Shown in pieces: positions 17,373-26,692 of a stretch of 46,547 nt of DNA; position 1 is the stretch's first letter; each line of letters starts with the position of its first letter. Origin of the DNA: an uncultured Planctomycetota bacterium (lineage in GTDB: Bacteria; Planctomycetota; Phycisphaerae; Phycisphaerales; UBA5793). The translations under genes were made by a program, and so were the position numbers. The notes below the pieces were generated by a model that saw only the letters and a program-made list of their open reading frames with translations, was not told the origin of the DNA and did not search any database. The stretch is taken from NCBI GenBank assembly GCA_900696685.1, contig CAADHA010000063.1:1-46547 (forward strand). Reading direction: 5' to 3'.

Positions 17373-18083
17373 ATGGGTTCCATGCGGTCACTTTGCAGTG
17401 GATTGTTTCTCGCGGGGGTGTTCGCAGTTCCCGCGTCGGCGGACATCATCATCGATGACTTCTCGTCGGTGGGCAACCCGGATCCGTGGCCCGTTGTCGT
17501 GGGCACGATCACGACGATTCACGTCAGCGAGTTGGGAGTGAGCAACGTGATCGGCGGCTCGCGCGCATCCGCGGTGCGAGCGACGTTCCTCGAACACATC
17601 GGGCTGGACTTCGTTCAGGCCGCGATCGTGCCTCACTTCGGCATGATCCTGGACTACTCATCGACGGCCGGGGCGCGCGGCGACTGGAATCTCCGCTATG
17701 ACGCCGACGGCGCGGGCCTCAATGCCGACTTCCGCTCCATCACCGACGTCGTCCTCGAGTTCGGGCGATTCGACTTCGCCAACGGCCAGCCCCTGCCGAT
17801 CCTGGTCACGCTCTCCGACGGACAGAACCTGGCGACCCTGACACGATCGCTCACCGCGCCCGGAGCGCAGAGTGTGTTCTTTGCGTTCGGCGACTTTGCG
17901 GGCATCCAGAACGTCGATCTGGCCAGCCTCCAGAGCATCGAGGTGTTCCTTGACCCCGGCCTGGCGGTCGACTTCCGCCTCAGCCGCGTTTACGGCGTGC
18001 CTCATCCCGGAAGCTTCGCGCTCCTCGCGCTCGGGACGCTGGTCTTCGCCGGCCGGCGCCAACGACATAACGCGGTGAACTGA
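17373..18083 (+). CDS. PEP-CTERM-like secreted protein with a PHP variant
   Basis: 236 residues: signal peptide at 1-22 (ending VPASADI), a beta-rich mature domain with no assigned ligand, and a C-terminal tail VPHPGSFALLALGTLVFAG followed by RRQR. This has the layout of an exosortase sorting signal, but His replaces the central Glu of PEP. GGGAGAG lies just upstream of ATG 17373; an in-frame ATG three codons later is also possible. A strong promoter and a strong terminator enclose it, so it is most likely a single-gene transcript. Confidence 0.78.
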   Translation: MGSMRSLCSGLFLAGVFAVPASADIIIDDFSSVGNPDPWPVVVGTITTIHVSELGVSNVIGGSRASAVRATFLEHIGLDFVQAAIVPHFGMILDYSSTAGARGDWNLRYDADGAGLNADFRSITDVVLEFGRFDFANGQPLPILVTLSDGQNLATLTRSLTAPGAQSVFFAFGDFAGIQNVDLASLQSIEVFLDPGLAVDFRLSRVYGVPHPGSFALLALGTLVFAGRRQRHNAVN

Positions 18084-18110
18084 CTCGCAAGCCAGCCGGA
18101 CTGCATATGA

Positions 18111-18150
18111 CCACGCAGCGTTCGGATCGAACGCTGCGTGGCTTGCTTTT
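18111..18150 (+). terminator. Intrinsic terminator
   Basis: A perfect 14-bp stem (CCACGCAGCGTTCG with its complement) and a three-base loop, followed on the plus strand by GCTTGCTTTT. It ends the PEP-CTERM-like gene and lies between it and the convergent HlyD gene, which may also use it. Confidence 0.88.
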
Positions 18151-18190
18151 GATCCGATCGGCGCTGGAGACGGAAGGGGCGGCGGGTTGC

Positions 18191-19702
18191 TCAGGCGTCT
18201 GTCTCGCCCGGGCCGGGCGCACGGAGCAGCACCACGTCGCCCGAGTCAAGGCCGGACTTGATCTCGATCATTGTCTCGCTGTTGCGGCCCGTGGTGACCG
18301 GTCGCTGGGTCCACATCGAGCCGCTGGGTACCCAGACATACGGTCGGCCGCGTTCCACGAAGACTGCCTGGATGGGTACGGCGATGACCTCTTCGACGCG
18401 CCCGAGCAGAATGTCGGCCTTGCAGCGCATCGAGGGCTTGAGATCCCATTCGTTGGGGCCCTGGATCAGCAGGCGGATGGTGTACTCCCGCACCTGGCTT
18501 CCGAAGCCGTTCTGCTCCGCCATGACGCCCACGCTGCGCACGCTGGCCTTGAGCTGCAGTTTCGGCAGCGCGTCGATCTTCACCGTCGCGGGCATGCCCA
18601 CCGACACGCGGCTGGACTGCGTCTCGTGCACGCGAACGGAAGCGACGAGTTCCGTGGTATCGGGCAGGATGATGAGCAACTGGTTGGCGTGGATCTCCTG
18701 GCCGATCTGGAGCGGCGCCTCGCGTCGCCAGGGATTGCGCCCGACGCTGGTTCCATAGACCACCAGACCGTCGCCCGGCGCGCGGATCGTGCACGCGAGC
18801 AGTTGCTCCTGAAGTTTGGCGAGGCGCGACTCGCGGATCGACAGTTGCCGCTCCTTGTTGATGAGGTCGGCCTTCTTCTGTTCAAGGGTGCGCGCGTTCG
18901 CCTGCTGGACGCGTTCGAGTTCGACCCGGGTCTCATCGAGGTCGCTGGTCTTGGCCTTGAGGTCCTTGGGGTATTCGTACTCGCTGTAGATGTGATTGGC
19001 GAGCTGGGCCTTCTCCAGTTCGGCCCTGGCCTCGTCGAGGCGGTTCTGGTCGGTGACCTTCTCGCTTTCGCTGATGAAACCTTCCTTGAAGAGCATGAGC
19101 GAGTTGGCGTAGTCCTTGGCGCGCTGCTCGGCATTGCGCTCGGCCAGTTGGAGGCGCACCTGCAGGTCCTTGCGCCGCGTCGCCACCTCGCCCTCCTGCC
19201 ACCGCTTGAGTTCCAGTTCAGCCAGATCGACGGCCAATTGCGCACGGCCTTCCGTCGAGCGGTTCTGGCTCTCCTGGAGCGCCACCGCCTCCTGGGCGGA
19301 CACGAGGTCGCTCCGCGCCGACTCGACGCGCAGCGTCTCTTCCTCGATCCGGTTCACGATCTCGTCGCTCGTGATCTCGACGAGAAGGTCGCCGCGCGAT
19401 ACGCGCGATCCTTCCTCGATGATCCACTTGATGAGCGTGCGCCCCTCGACCTGGTTGCGGATCTCGACGGAGGTGAGCGCCTCGATCTCCCCGGTCGCGG
19501 GGATGGTCATGTCAAAACTGGTGACCTTGACTCGATAGCGGTCGTCCACGGCCACCTCGCCGCCGCTGCCGCGGTTCATCGTGAAGACGATGGCCGTCCC
19601 CCCGAGACCGCCCAGCACGAGCAGCCCGAGGAGCACCTTGGTCAGCAGCGCCCGGCGGGCGCGGCGGCGCGATTGGAGGTTGTCAGCAGAGGAGTGGCTC
19701 AT
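18191..19702 (-). CDS. HlyD-family periplasmic adaptor (membrane fusion protein)
   Basis: 503 residues: a basic cytoplasmic start, one inner-membrane helix at about 20-40, a first lipoyl half (TGEIEALTSVEIRNQVEGR), a long coiled-coil hairpin at about 100-310 rich in Glu/Arg/Gln, a second lipoyl half (LLACTIRAPGDGLVVY) and beta-barrel/membrane-proximal domains with IAVPIQAVFVERGRPYVWV. Such adaptors bridge an inner-membrane pump and a TolC-like duct for export. It lies 43 bases downstream of the TolC-like gene and is almost certainly cotranscribed. No RND or ABC pump subunit is next to it. The frame extends 32 codons upstream, but ATG 19702 begins the recognisable protein; its ribosome site is weak. 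Confidence 0.88.
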   Translation of the reverse strand: MSHSSADNLQSRRRARRALLTKVLLGLLVLGGLGGTAIVFTMNRGSGGEVAVDDRYRVKVTSFDMTIPATGEIEALTSVEIRNQVEGRTLIKWIIEEGSRVSRGDLLVEITSDEIVNRIEEETLRVESARSDLVSAQEAVALQESQNRSTEGRAQLAVDLAELELKRWQEGEVATRRKDLQVRLQLAERNAEQRAKDYANSLMLFKEGFISESEKVTDQNRLDEARAELEKAQLANHIYSEYEYPKDLKAKTSDLDETRVELERVQQANARTLEQKKADLINKERQLSIRESRLAKLQEQLLACTIRAPGDGLVVYGTSVGRNPWRREAPLQIGQEIHANQLLIILPDTTELVASVRVHETQSSRVSVGMPATVKIDALPKLQLKASVRSVGVMAEQNGFGSQVREYTIRLLIQGPNEWDLKPSMRCKADILLGRVEEVIAVPIQAVFVERGRPYVWVPSGSMWTQRPVTTGRNSETMIEIKSGLDSGDVVLLRAPGPGETDA

Positions 19703-19745
19703 TCCAATCCAATGATACCGGCGAGTGGCCAGACTGATCCGCGAA

Positions 19746-21674
19746 TCAGGGTGATTCCTGACCGGATTCTCCGGCCGGCTTGCCCCGGACCTCTTCATCC
19801 AGCGGCTGCTCCGTTTCCTGCGGCACGACCGGGGCGGTCCCGACGGGCGACTCTGATTCGGAATCCGGCGTGATGGAGACCCGTTCGCCGCTCGTTCCCA
19901 TTTCGTAGAGGTCCTTCGCCTCCTGGGGCGTGAGTTGCTCCATTCCCGGCGGGGCGATGAACTGCCCGTTCACATCGACGCGGAACTGCCCTGTCTCCAG
20001 CAGATAACGCATGATCGCCACGCGAACGTTGCGGATGGCCGCGTCGCGAGCGTCCAGCGCGGCCGCGTACTCATCCTGGGCATCGATGATTGTCCGCGTC
20101 GTGACGTCGGCGCGGCGCAACTGGAGGCCGGTCAGGCGTCGCTCGATGATCCGCACACTCTCGTTCTGAATCTGGAGGCTGAAGAGTGCCAGCTGGATGT
20201 CGCGCATCGCGGAGCGAATACTCAACTCGACGTTGTCCTCGTCGTTGCGGATGGCGCGCTGGGCGCGTTCGAGGCTGATCGTCGCCTGTCGCAGGCCGAT
20301 GCGCTCGATCTCGCGGTCCAGCGGCAGGCCGAAGGTGATGCCGGCCGTGTAGTCGATCTCGTCATCGTCGAACTGGAGACCGCCGCGCCGGAGGCCGGGG
20401 TCGGTGATGAGCGTCATCGAGGCACTGAGGTTGAGGTCGGGCAGCAGTTCGTTGCGGGCGTTGGCGACGCCGCGCCGCGCGTCTTCAAGGCGGTCGCGCG
20501 TTGTCTGGAGATCCAGGCGGTACAGCAGGCCGCGCCGCACGCTCTCGCTCATGTCCAGTGCCGGCACAGGCAGGTCGAAGGAACTCGCCGTGTCGAGGAA
20601 GTAGGGATGGTCCGGGGGCATGCCCAGGCGGATCCGGAACCGCTCCAACTGCACGGCCGCGCGGTCCTGCTGGTCCGCCAGGTTGTTCTCGCTGCTGAGC
20701 ACGCGGGCCCGCGCCTCGCTCAACTCGAACTGCGGCTTGCGGCCCGAGGCATAGAGCGCTTCCGTCTCGCGCGCCAGTGCCTGCCGGCTCGCGAGCACAC
20801 GCCTGGCGTTCTCGATCTGCGCCTGCGTGCGGATCAGGTCGAAATAATCCGTGGCGATGTTGAAGAGGAACTGCTGCCGAAATCGCTCGAATGTGCGCGT
20901 GGCATAGACCATCTCGCGCTCGGCGCTGATCAGAGACTCGCGGGCGACGTCCCCGGCCCCGCGCAGCAGGGGAATGTCCGCCGAGAGGATCACGCTCGCC
21001 GATTGCGACTCGCGATCTCCCACGCGCCGGCGGAGTTGCTCGGTCGCGCTGACCAGGGCGCGGGCGGAGATCTGCCCGCCCGTCTCGAGGCGCTGCGTCA
21101 CGCGGAACTCGTTGATGAGGCGAGTGGCGATCTCGTAGTCGCCTTCCTCGGCATCGCCCGTGAAGGCCGCGCTCATCTCGTTGAAGAAACGCGGGCCGAA
21201 CTGGTGCCTCTGGATCAGCAGGCGGAGTGCCGCAAGGAGCAACTCCTCCTTGGCGGTCTTGTACTCGCGAGCGTTCGTGACCGCGTACTTGAGAGTCTCC
21301 TGAAGGGTGAATCGCTCAGCGTCTTCGGGGGCGTCGGCGTAGCGGCGAAGCAGGCGCTCGACCTCGGTCCGGGCATCGCCTCGCGCGATCGTGAGGTCGC
21401 CGGCCGCGGGGTTGCGCGTCGCCGGCGTGCGGCTCGTGTTCTCGGGCGTGTGCCGGATGAGGTCCGCCTCGGTCCGGACCGCCGTGAGATGCTCAAACCC
21501 AGGCGCGATCGCGTCCCCGCCGAGCGCTTCGGTCCTTTGTGCGATCAGGTTGGAGGCCTTGCGATCGACCTCCGTCAGCCCCTGGTTGCAGCCGGCGGGC
21601 GCGAGGGCGACAAAGGCAATTGCCGGCGAGAGCAGGAAGCGGCCCGGGCGGAATCGATGTGGGAGGTGCGGCAT
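19746..21674 (-). CDS. TolC-family outer membrane efflux lipoprotein
   Basis: 642 residues, longer than the usual 450-500. A signal peptide with lipobox LAPAGC (Cys29) suggests lipid anchoring, as in the OprM subgroup. A long N-terminal region (about 30-190) precedes the outer-membrane efflux repeats, where repeated ARARVLSSENNLADQQD-type helices and FLFNIATDYFDLIRTQAQIE are seen. The C-terminus is a Glu/Pro/Ser-rich tail of about 60 residues. It would form the trimeric duct for export with the HlyD adaptor encoded downstream. No clear ribosome site precedes the start. Confidence 0.88.
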   Translation of the reverse strand: MPHLPHRFRPGRFLLSPAIAFVALAPAGCNQGLTEVDRKASNLIAQRTEALGGDAIAPGFEHLTAVRTEADLIRHTPENTSRTPATRNPAAGDLTIARGDARTEVERLLRRYADAPEDAERFTLQETLKYAVTNAREYKTAKEELLLAALRLLIQRHQFGPRFFNEMSAAFTGDAEEGDYEIATRLINEFRVTQRLETGGQISARALVSATEQLRRRVGDRESQSASVILSADIPLLRGAGDVARESLISAEREMVYATRTFERFRQQFLFNIATDYFDLIRTQAQIENARRVLASRQALARETEALYASGRKPQFELSEARARVLSSENNLADQQDRAAVQLERFRIRLGMPPDHPYFLDTASSFDLPVPALDMSESVRRGLLYRLDLQTTRDRLEDARRGVANARNELLPDLNLSASMTLITDPGLRRGGLQFDDDEIDYTAGITFGLPLDREIERIGLRQATISLERAQRAIRNDEDNVELSIRSAMRDIQLALFSLQIQNESVRIIERRLTGLQLRRADVTTRTIIDAQDEYAAALDARDAAIRNVRVAIMRYLLETGQFRVDVNGQFIAPPGMEQLTPQEAKDLYEMGTSGERVSITPDSESESPVGTAPVVPQETEQPLDEEVRGKPAGESGQESP

Positions 21675-21861
21675 CGTTGCGTAGTGTACACGCCGACGCC
21701 GCCGGCGTTGCGAGCGAGGTCAATTCCTCTGGTCCACCGCGAGTCCTCCGACTTGACCGTGGGGGCTGGCATCAGGTCGATCACACCTGTGCGCCGTCGC
21801 CGGATTCCTATCACGTCGGGACAGACGCCGAAGGAGAATGGGGGGTCAACCCCCGTTCATC

Positions 21862-23322
21862 TCAATTCTCGCTCTGCGGCGACCGCGCCAAGTCGATCTC
21901 GCCCTGCCTCGCATAGTCGATCGCTTCGCCGAGCAGGCGGGCGGCCTCCTGAGCGGCGTGGAAGCCCATTGAGTTCTCCGCGGCCACGAAGTCCAGGCGC
22001 CACTGCGCCTTGCGTTGAAGCAGCCGCGCCGCGGAAAGCGAGTCCTCGCCGGCGCCCGCCTCGCGGGCCTGCCGAATTGCTTCGATCAGGTCAACCACGG
22101 CGCCCGAGGCCCGGTCGAGCATCTTCCGGTTGCGGTCCTGGATCAACTCCGCGCGGGCCAGAATCTCCTCCTCGGAATAGCGGTGGCACGTCTGGCAGGC
22201 GCGGGCGATGTTCAGCAGCGGGCTGCGAATCTGGTGATCGCTGACCTTGATCGCCCCCTCGCGCTTGTAGGGCATGTGGCAGTCGGCGCATGACACGCCA
22301 CTGCGCGCATGAATCCCCTGGCTCCACAACTCGAACTCGGGATGCTGCGCTTTGAGGACCTTCGCCCCGCTTTCCTTGTGCGTCCAGTCGGCGTAGCCGG
22401 AGTCGTCGTAGTAGCGTTCGATCTGCTCGGCCTTGAGGCCGTGGTGCCAGGGGTAGACGAGCAGTTTGCCCTCGCCCTTGAAGTAGTACTCGACGTGGCA
22501 TTGCGCGCAGGCGAGAGAACGCATCTCCTGCCGCGTCGCCAGCGCGTTGGGGTCGTAGGGCGTGCGCCTGTCGCCCTGGCGCCAGCGCTCGACGCTGGGC
22601 AGGTGCGGCAGCGGATCGGATGACTCCGCCAGCCGCGCCATGCCGGTGAGAAAGGCCGGCCGGGTGATCCGCAACTCGTTTGTCTTGGGATCGTGGCAGT
22701 CGAGGCACGTTACAGGGTGCTCGACGAGTTGCGTCGCCTCCTCGTAGGGCATGGCGCAGACAGTTTCGAAGCCACGGTGCAGTTGCGCCAGGCCATCGGC
22801 GCTGAGCAGCGGGTCGGTCAGCGACCCCGGGGCGCCCTGCTCGACGCCGACTTCGCGATATGCCGCCACGACGGAGGAGTGGCAGTGCAGGCAGGCGCCG
22901 GGCTGCTTGAGCATGGTCACGCGCTCCGTTTCGCGCTGGTCCGAGAGCATGTAGGCGTGGCCGCGCTCCTCGCGATAGTCGATGCTGAACCCGTAGCCGG
23001 CGAAGATGGTCCGCCACACCGGCTCCTCGTCGAGTTTCTGGAACGCCTCGCTCCCGCCATGGCGCGTGCGCTCGACGTCAACAGTGCGGCGGTAACTGTC
23101 GTACTGCCGCGGAAAGTTCTTGCCCCACATCGCCGGATCCACCGTCGCCTCGGAAAGGTCCACCAGCGAGAAGACCACCTGCTCTGCCTCGCGCTTGCGC
23201 TGTGCGATGTTCTGAAAGAGCGACATGACCAGGGCTGTCGAGACCGCGACGATCACGACGGTGGCGACGTAGACGGTCCAGCGGATGGCGGCATGGGGTC
23301 GCTTGGGCTGGCTCTGGTTCAC
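21862..23322 (-). CDS. nrfA: Ammonia-forming cytochrome c nitrite reductase, catalytic subunit
   Basis: 486 residues with an N-terminal membrane/signal segment at about 14-34. The periplasmic pentaheme enzyme reduces nitrite to ammonium with six electrons. Five heme motifs are visible: CLHCH (144-148), CLDCH (206-210), CAQCH (272-276), CADCH (345-349) and CQTCH (376-380). Conserved active-site elements include Arg120 in ERGH and the CAQCHVEYYF loop with Tyr279/280. The first, catalytic heme is normally bound by CxxCK; here it is CxxCH, a variant known from some other bacteria. It follows nrfH by 12 bases in one operon with a predicted promoter upstream. Confidence 0.93.
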   Translation of the reverse strand: MNQSQPKRPHAAIRWTVYVATVVIVAVSTALVMSLFQNIAQRKREAEQVVFSLVDLSEATVDPAMWGKNFPRQYDSYRRTVDVERTRHGGSEAFQKLDEEPVWRTIFAGYGFSIDYREERGHAYMLSDQRETERVTMLKQPGACLHCHSSVVAAYREVGVEQGAPGSLTDPLLSADGLAQLHRGFETVCAMPYEEATQLVEHPVTCLDCHDPKTNELRITRPAFLTGMARLAESSDPLPHLPSVERWRQGDRRTPYDPNALATRQEMRSLACAQCHVEYYFKGEGKLLVYPWHHGLKAEQIERYYDDSGYADWTHKESGAKVLKAQHPEFELWSQGIHARSGVSCADCHMPYKREGAIKVSDHQIRSPLLNIARACQTCHRYSEEEILARAELIQDRNRKMLDRASGAVVDLIEAIRQAREAGAGEDSLSAARLLQRKAQWRLDFVAAENSMGFHAAQEAARLLGEAIDYARQGEIDLARSPQSEN

Positions 23323-23334
23323 GATGATTCCTCC

Positions 23335-23838
23335 TCAACGGGCCGGGCCGTGCCCGACTCCCTCGTGGCAGCGTACGCACATCCGCGGATTGGAGTCCAG
23401 CGGATCGGCGGCATGGATGGTCAGGTGACGGACGAAATCGCTGTGGCAACGCAGGCAGTTGTCGTTCAGGACGCGGCTGCTCTTCTCGCGCATCCGGATC
23501 GGCTCGTGGAAGTCCTGGAGTGTGAAACCCTTGGAGTGCAGGTAGCCGCTCTCCGCCTTGGTGAGATACTTGCCGATGAAGGAGTCATGCGGCAGGTGGC
23601 AGTCGTTGCACGTCGCGTGCGCGTGATGGCTGGCCTTCTGCCAGCCGTCGTAGTAGTCGCGCATGATGTGGCAGTTCACGCAGGCTTTCGGGTCGTCGGA
23701 GAGGTAGGACGTGCCCTCGGCGTAGGAGAAGGTGTATCCGCCCAGGCCCAGCAGCACGCCGAGCATCCACGAAAGCATGAGCGCAGCGCCGCTGCCGGCG
23801 AGAAACGTGCGGACTCTGATGCTCATCGCGGCCGACAT
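23335..23838 (-). CDS. nrfH: NrfH, tetraheme quinol dehydrogenase subunit
   Basis: 167 residues of the NapC/NirT family with one N-terminal membrane helix (about 12-38) and four CxxCH motifs at 53, 77, 128 and 154. Met59 in [11 protein letters not shown] fits the unusual methionine ligand of heme 1. It oxidises menaquinol and passes electrons to NrfA. The frame is open 24 codons upstream, but ATG 23838 has GGAG eight bases before it and lies 44 bases from the predicted promoter. Order nrfH-nrfA matches the genetic arrangement in epsilon- and deltaproteobacteria. Confidence 0.92.
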   Translation of the reverse strand: MSAAMSIRVRTFLAGSGAALMLSWMLGVLLGLGGYTFSYAEGTSYLSDDPKACVNCHIMRDYYDGWQKASHHAHATCNDCHLPHDSFIGKYLTKAESGYLHSKGFTLQDFHEPIRMREKSSRVLNDNCLRCHSDFVRHLTIHAADPLDSNPRMCVRCHEGVGHGPAR

Positions 23839-23881
23839 GACGCGTGCTCCACCCATCCTGGTAACCCGGACACGGTCATTC

Positions 23882-23910
23882 ATCAAACCGCCCGCGCGCG
23901 GCGATGTCAA
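23882..23910 (-). promoter_or_regulatory. Predicted promoter of nrfHA
   Basis: On the minus strand TTGACA (23910-23905), a 17-base spacer and TTTGAT (23887-23882). The -35 is a perfect match and the -10 is moderate. No convincing FNR-type box (TTGAT-N4-ATCAA) is visible, so regulation by nitrite or oxygen cannot be inferred. Confidence 0.5.
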
Positions 23911-23934
23911 CCAATGGGAACCGGCATCGCCCCT

Positions 23935-24864
23935 TCAATGTGCTCCCGTTGTCGCCGCGGCCGGCAATTCGGCGCAGCTCGGGTCGTACCCCGCGTCGCA
24001 CATCAGGCCCGCGATGCGGTCGCAGCAGGGCTGCGCGAGATTGGTCGGGAGGTGCTGGCGCCAGTCGCCGGCGACTCCCTTGCGGAAGAAGTTGCTCTGA
24101 TCCTCTTCGCCGCGTTCGCGGCCGCCCGAGAGGCGCTTGAAGGACCCGGCGTCGCGACACTGCGCGATGGCCGCAGGCGAGGCATCGACATCGAGAAACC
24201 CCAGCAGACGTGCGACAATCGTTTCTTCGTTCTCAAGCAGGTCCTCGTAGCGCACCTCGAAGTAACGCTTCGCGCCCAGGGGCGGGCCGTCGCGCCGCGC
24301 CGAACCGACCTGCAGCGGCCACACCTCGTTCATGAAGTGATGGATGAACTGCTCGAAGGTGCGGCCGGATGACGCGCCCTCCTGAAACCACCCGCTCACC
24401 GCCACGTCGCGCGGGTCGCGGATGATGTGTACGAACCGGCTCTGCGGATACACGGTGTTGAGAAGCGGGATCGCGATGGTGTGCTGCGGTGTCTTGTCGC
24501 CGATCCAGCGGAGATTTGGCACCTCCCGCCCCGACTGCTCCGCGTGCTCAAGATAGCGCGCAAACTGCGTGTCGATGAGATGCCGGGCGATCACGAGCGC
24601 ATCGCGCGAATCGAAGTGCGTGACGGGCGGCTGGCCCTGCCGCTGGTGCCGGTTGAACGACTCGATCCCCTGATAGAAGTGCGGCAGAAGGCGCCAGGCG
24701 AAACTCCCTTCGCCTTCGACAACGATCTGCGGATGGCCGTTGAGCATGTAGCGCAGCCACGTCGTTCCCGACTTGCCGCATCCGATGACGAAGAGTTTGC
24801 CCAGGCGCTCGACGCGGGCCGTGCGATCGCGCCAGGCGGTCAGCAGGTCGTTGATGTCCGTCAT
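23935..24864 (-). CDS. Sulfotransferase
   Basis: 309 residues with the PAPS-dependent sulfotransferase fold. The 5'-phosphosulfate loop GCGKSGTTWLR is at about 28-38, the 3'-phosphate motif IRDPRDVAVSGWF lies near 145-157, and a late FFRKGVAGDWRQHL segment matches the usual RKGxxGDW. It should transfer sulfate from PAPS to a small molecule or glycan; the acceptor is unknown. A GGGAG site lies upstream of the start. The gene sits 64 bases after proS in the same direction and 96 bases before nrfH, which has its own promoter. Confidence 0.9.
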   Translation of the reverse strand: MTDINDLLTAWRDRTARVERLGKLFVIGCGKSGTTWLRYMLNGHPQIVVEGEGSFAWRLLPHFYQGIESFNRHQRQGQPPVTHFDSRDALVIARHLIDTQFARYLEHAEQSGREVPNLRWIGDKTPQHTIAIPLLNTVYPQSRFVHIIRDPRDVAVSGWFQEGASSGRTFEQFIHHFMNEVWPLQVGSARRDGPPLGAKRYFEVRYEDLLENEETIVARLLGFLDVDASPAAIAQCRDAGSFKRLSGGRERGEEDQSNFFRKGVAGDWRQHLPTNLAQPCCDRIAGLMCDAGYDPSCAELPAAATTGAH

Positions 24865-24928
24865 GGCGAGGGGCTCCCTGGGATGGGATGTCGTCGCAAG
24901 CGACGACGCTGAATGCCGGTATCGACGA

Positions 24929-26692
24929 TCATCGCGAAGATCTGCATCGCGAAACGACCTCCTCGATGCGGACCATCTCGCCCTTGCCCAGCGAACCGTC
25001 GCGCTTGACCACTTCGACGCAGCCCTGCGCGAGGGCCTTGTCGCCGATCGTCAAGCGAATCGGAATGCCGATGAGGTCGGCGTCCTTGAACTTCGGGCCC
25101 GGCCGCTCGTCGCGGTCGTCGACGAGCACGTCGAGACCCGCTTGGCTGATTTGCGATTCGAGGCGATCGGTCACCTCGCGAGCCTCGCCCTCGTACTTGA
25201 TCGGCGTGATGATGACATCGTACGGAGCGATCGGCGCCGGCCACACGATGCCGTTCTCATCGTGGTTCATCTCGATGGCCGAGGCGATGATGCGGCCGAT
25301 GCCGATGCCGTAGCAGCCCATGATGACGGACCGCTTCTGTTGCTTCTCGTCCAGGACGGCAAAGCCCATGGCGTCGGAGTATTTCGTGCCGAGTTTGAAG
25401 ACGTGGCCGACCTCGATGCCCTTGCTGGCGCGGAGGACGCCGCCGTCGTTGAGCGGCGACGGGTCGCCGTCCATCGCGTTGCGGATGTCGGCGACGTGGA
25501 CCTGGACGCCCTTGTCGAGTACCTCGCGCTTCCAGTTGAAGTGGTTGACGTGATGATCCATTTCGTCGGCGCCCGTCGCCCAGAAGCCGCCCTGGGCGGC
25601 GTCGGGATCGGCGATGACCACGCAGGCTGATCTGCCGATTGCAGCGGAGGGAGAGACATATCCGATCGCGAAACCCGCCGCACGCGCTGCGCCTTCGCTG
25701 CCCTCGGTCTGCAGCGTAAGCGACCGATCGACCTGATCGCGAAGAATGTCGCGCACCTTCGCTTCATTTACGTCGTGGTGCCCGCAGACGACAGCGATGA
25801 CCCAGCCGTTGCGCTCGCCCGCCCTCCACGGCCAGACGATTGTCTTGAGCATCCGGCTTGGCTTGACCTTGAGAAAATCCGACACGCCCTCGATGCCGGG
25901 GAGATTCGGCGTATGCACCTTCGTCCGTTCGCCTGTCGGCGCGCCGCTGAGGTCATGCGGGCGATCGCCGATGGCGCACTTTTCGACGTTGGCCGCGTAG
26001 TTGCCCTTGTCGCTCTTGAGGATCGTGTCTTCGCCCACCGGCGAGTTGCACATGAACTCGTGGCTGGCGCTTCCGCCGATCGGGCCGCTCTCCGCCTCGA
26101 CGATCGAGTAGTCCAGCCCGCAGCGGTCGAAGATGCGGCAGTAGGCGGCGTACATCCTGTCATACGTCTCGTTCAGCCCGCCCGGCCCATCGACCTCGAC
26201 GTGGAAGGAGTAGGCGTCCTTCATGAGGAACTCGCGGCAGCGCAGCACGCCGAAGCGCGGCCGGAACTCATCGCGGTACTTCGTCTGGATCTGGTAGAGG
26301 TTCAGGGGCAACTGGCGGTACGAGGTCACGTACGCCTTCATGAGTTCGGTGATGACTTCTTCGTGCGTCGGGCCCAGCGCGGCGGAACGGCCGTGACGGT
26401 CGGTGAGTCGGAAGAGGTTGTCGCCGTAGTCCACGTCGCGCCTGGTGTCGGCGTAGAACTCGATGGGGATGAGGGCGGGCATGAGCAGTTCACTCGCGCC
26501 GGCATCGTTCATCTCCTCGCGCACGATGTTCATCACGCGCTGGAGGACGCGCCAGCCCAGGGGGAGGTAGTCATAGAGGCCGGCGCCGATGGAGCGGATC
26601 AGCCCCGCGCGGAGCATCAACTGGTGCGAGGGAACGACCGCCTCGGCAGGCACCTGCCGCGAAGTCGGAATGAGCGTCTGAGACCACTTCAT
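24929..26692 (-). CDS. proS: Prolyl-tRNA synthetase, bacterial type
   Basis: 587 residues. Class II synthetase charging tRNA-Pro, with an inserted editing domain (about 225-385) that clears misacylated Ala-tRNA. Motif 2 (YRDEFRPRFGVLRCREF, then LMKDAYSFH) and motif 3 (GCYGIGIGRIIASAIE) are present, followed by an HGTP anticodon-binding domain. The N-terminal MKWSQTLIPTSRQVP is typical. An upstream in-frame ATG three codons earlier and a longer frame exist, but ATG 26692 starts the family N-terminus with GGGG upstream. It is divergent from the antiporter gene. Confidence 0.95.
   Translation of the reverse strand: MKWSQTLIPTSRQVPAEAVVPSHQLMLRAGLIRSIGAGLYDYLPLGWRVLQRVMNIVREEMNDAGASELLMPALIPIEFYADTRRDVDYGDNLFRLTDRHGRSAALGPTHEEVITELMKAYVTSYRQLPLNLYQIQTKYRDEFRPRFGVLRCREFLMKDAYSFHVEVDGPGGLNETYDRMYAAYCRIFDRCGLDYSIVEAESGPIGGSASHEFMCNSPVGEDTILKSDKGNYAANVEKCAIGDRPHDLSGAPTGERTKVHTPNLPGIEGVSDFLKVKPSRMLKTIVWPWRAGERNGWVIAVVCGHHDVNEAKVRDILRDQVDRSLTLQTEGSEGAARAAGFAIGYVSPSAAIGRSACVVIADPDAAQGGFWATGADEMDHHVNHFNWKREVLDKGVQVHVADIRNAMDGDPSPLNDGGVLRASKGIEVGHVFKLGTKYSDAMGFAVLDEKQQKRSVIMGCYGIGIGRIIASAIEMNHDENGIVWPAPIAPYDVIITPIKYEGEAREVTDRLESQISQAGLDVLVDDRDERPGPKFKDADLIGIPIRLTIGDKALAQGCVEVVKRDGSLGKGEMVRIEEVVSRCRSSR

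Noticed and set aside
19935..22244. A 769-codon plus-strand open frame opposite the TolC-like gene
   Set aside because: Antisense shadow with no recognisable domain or start signal; it crosses into nrfA.
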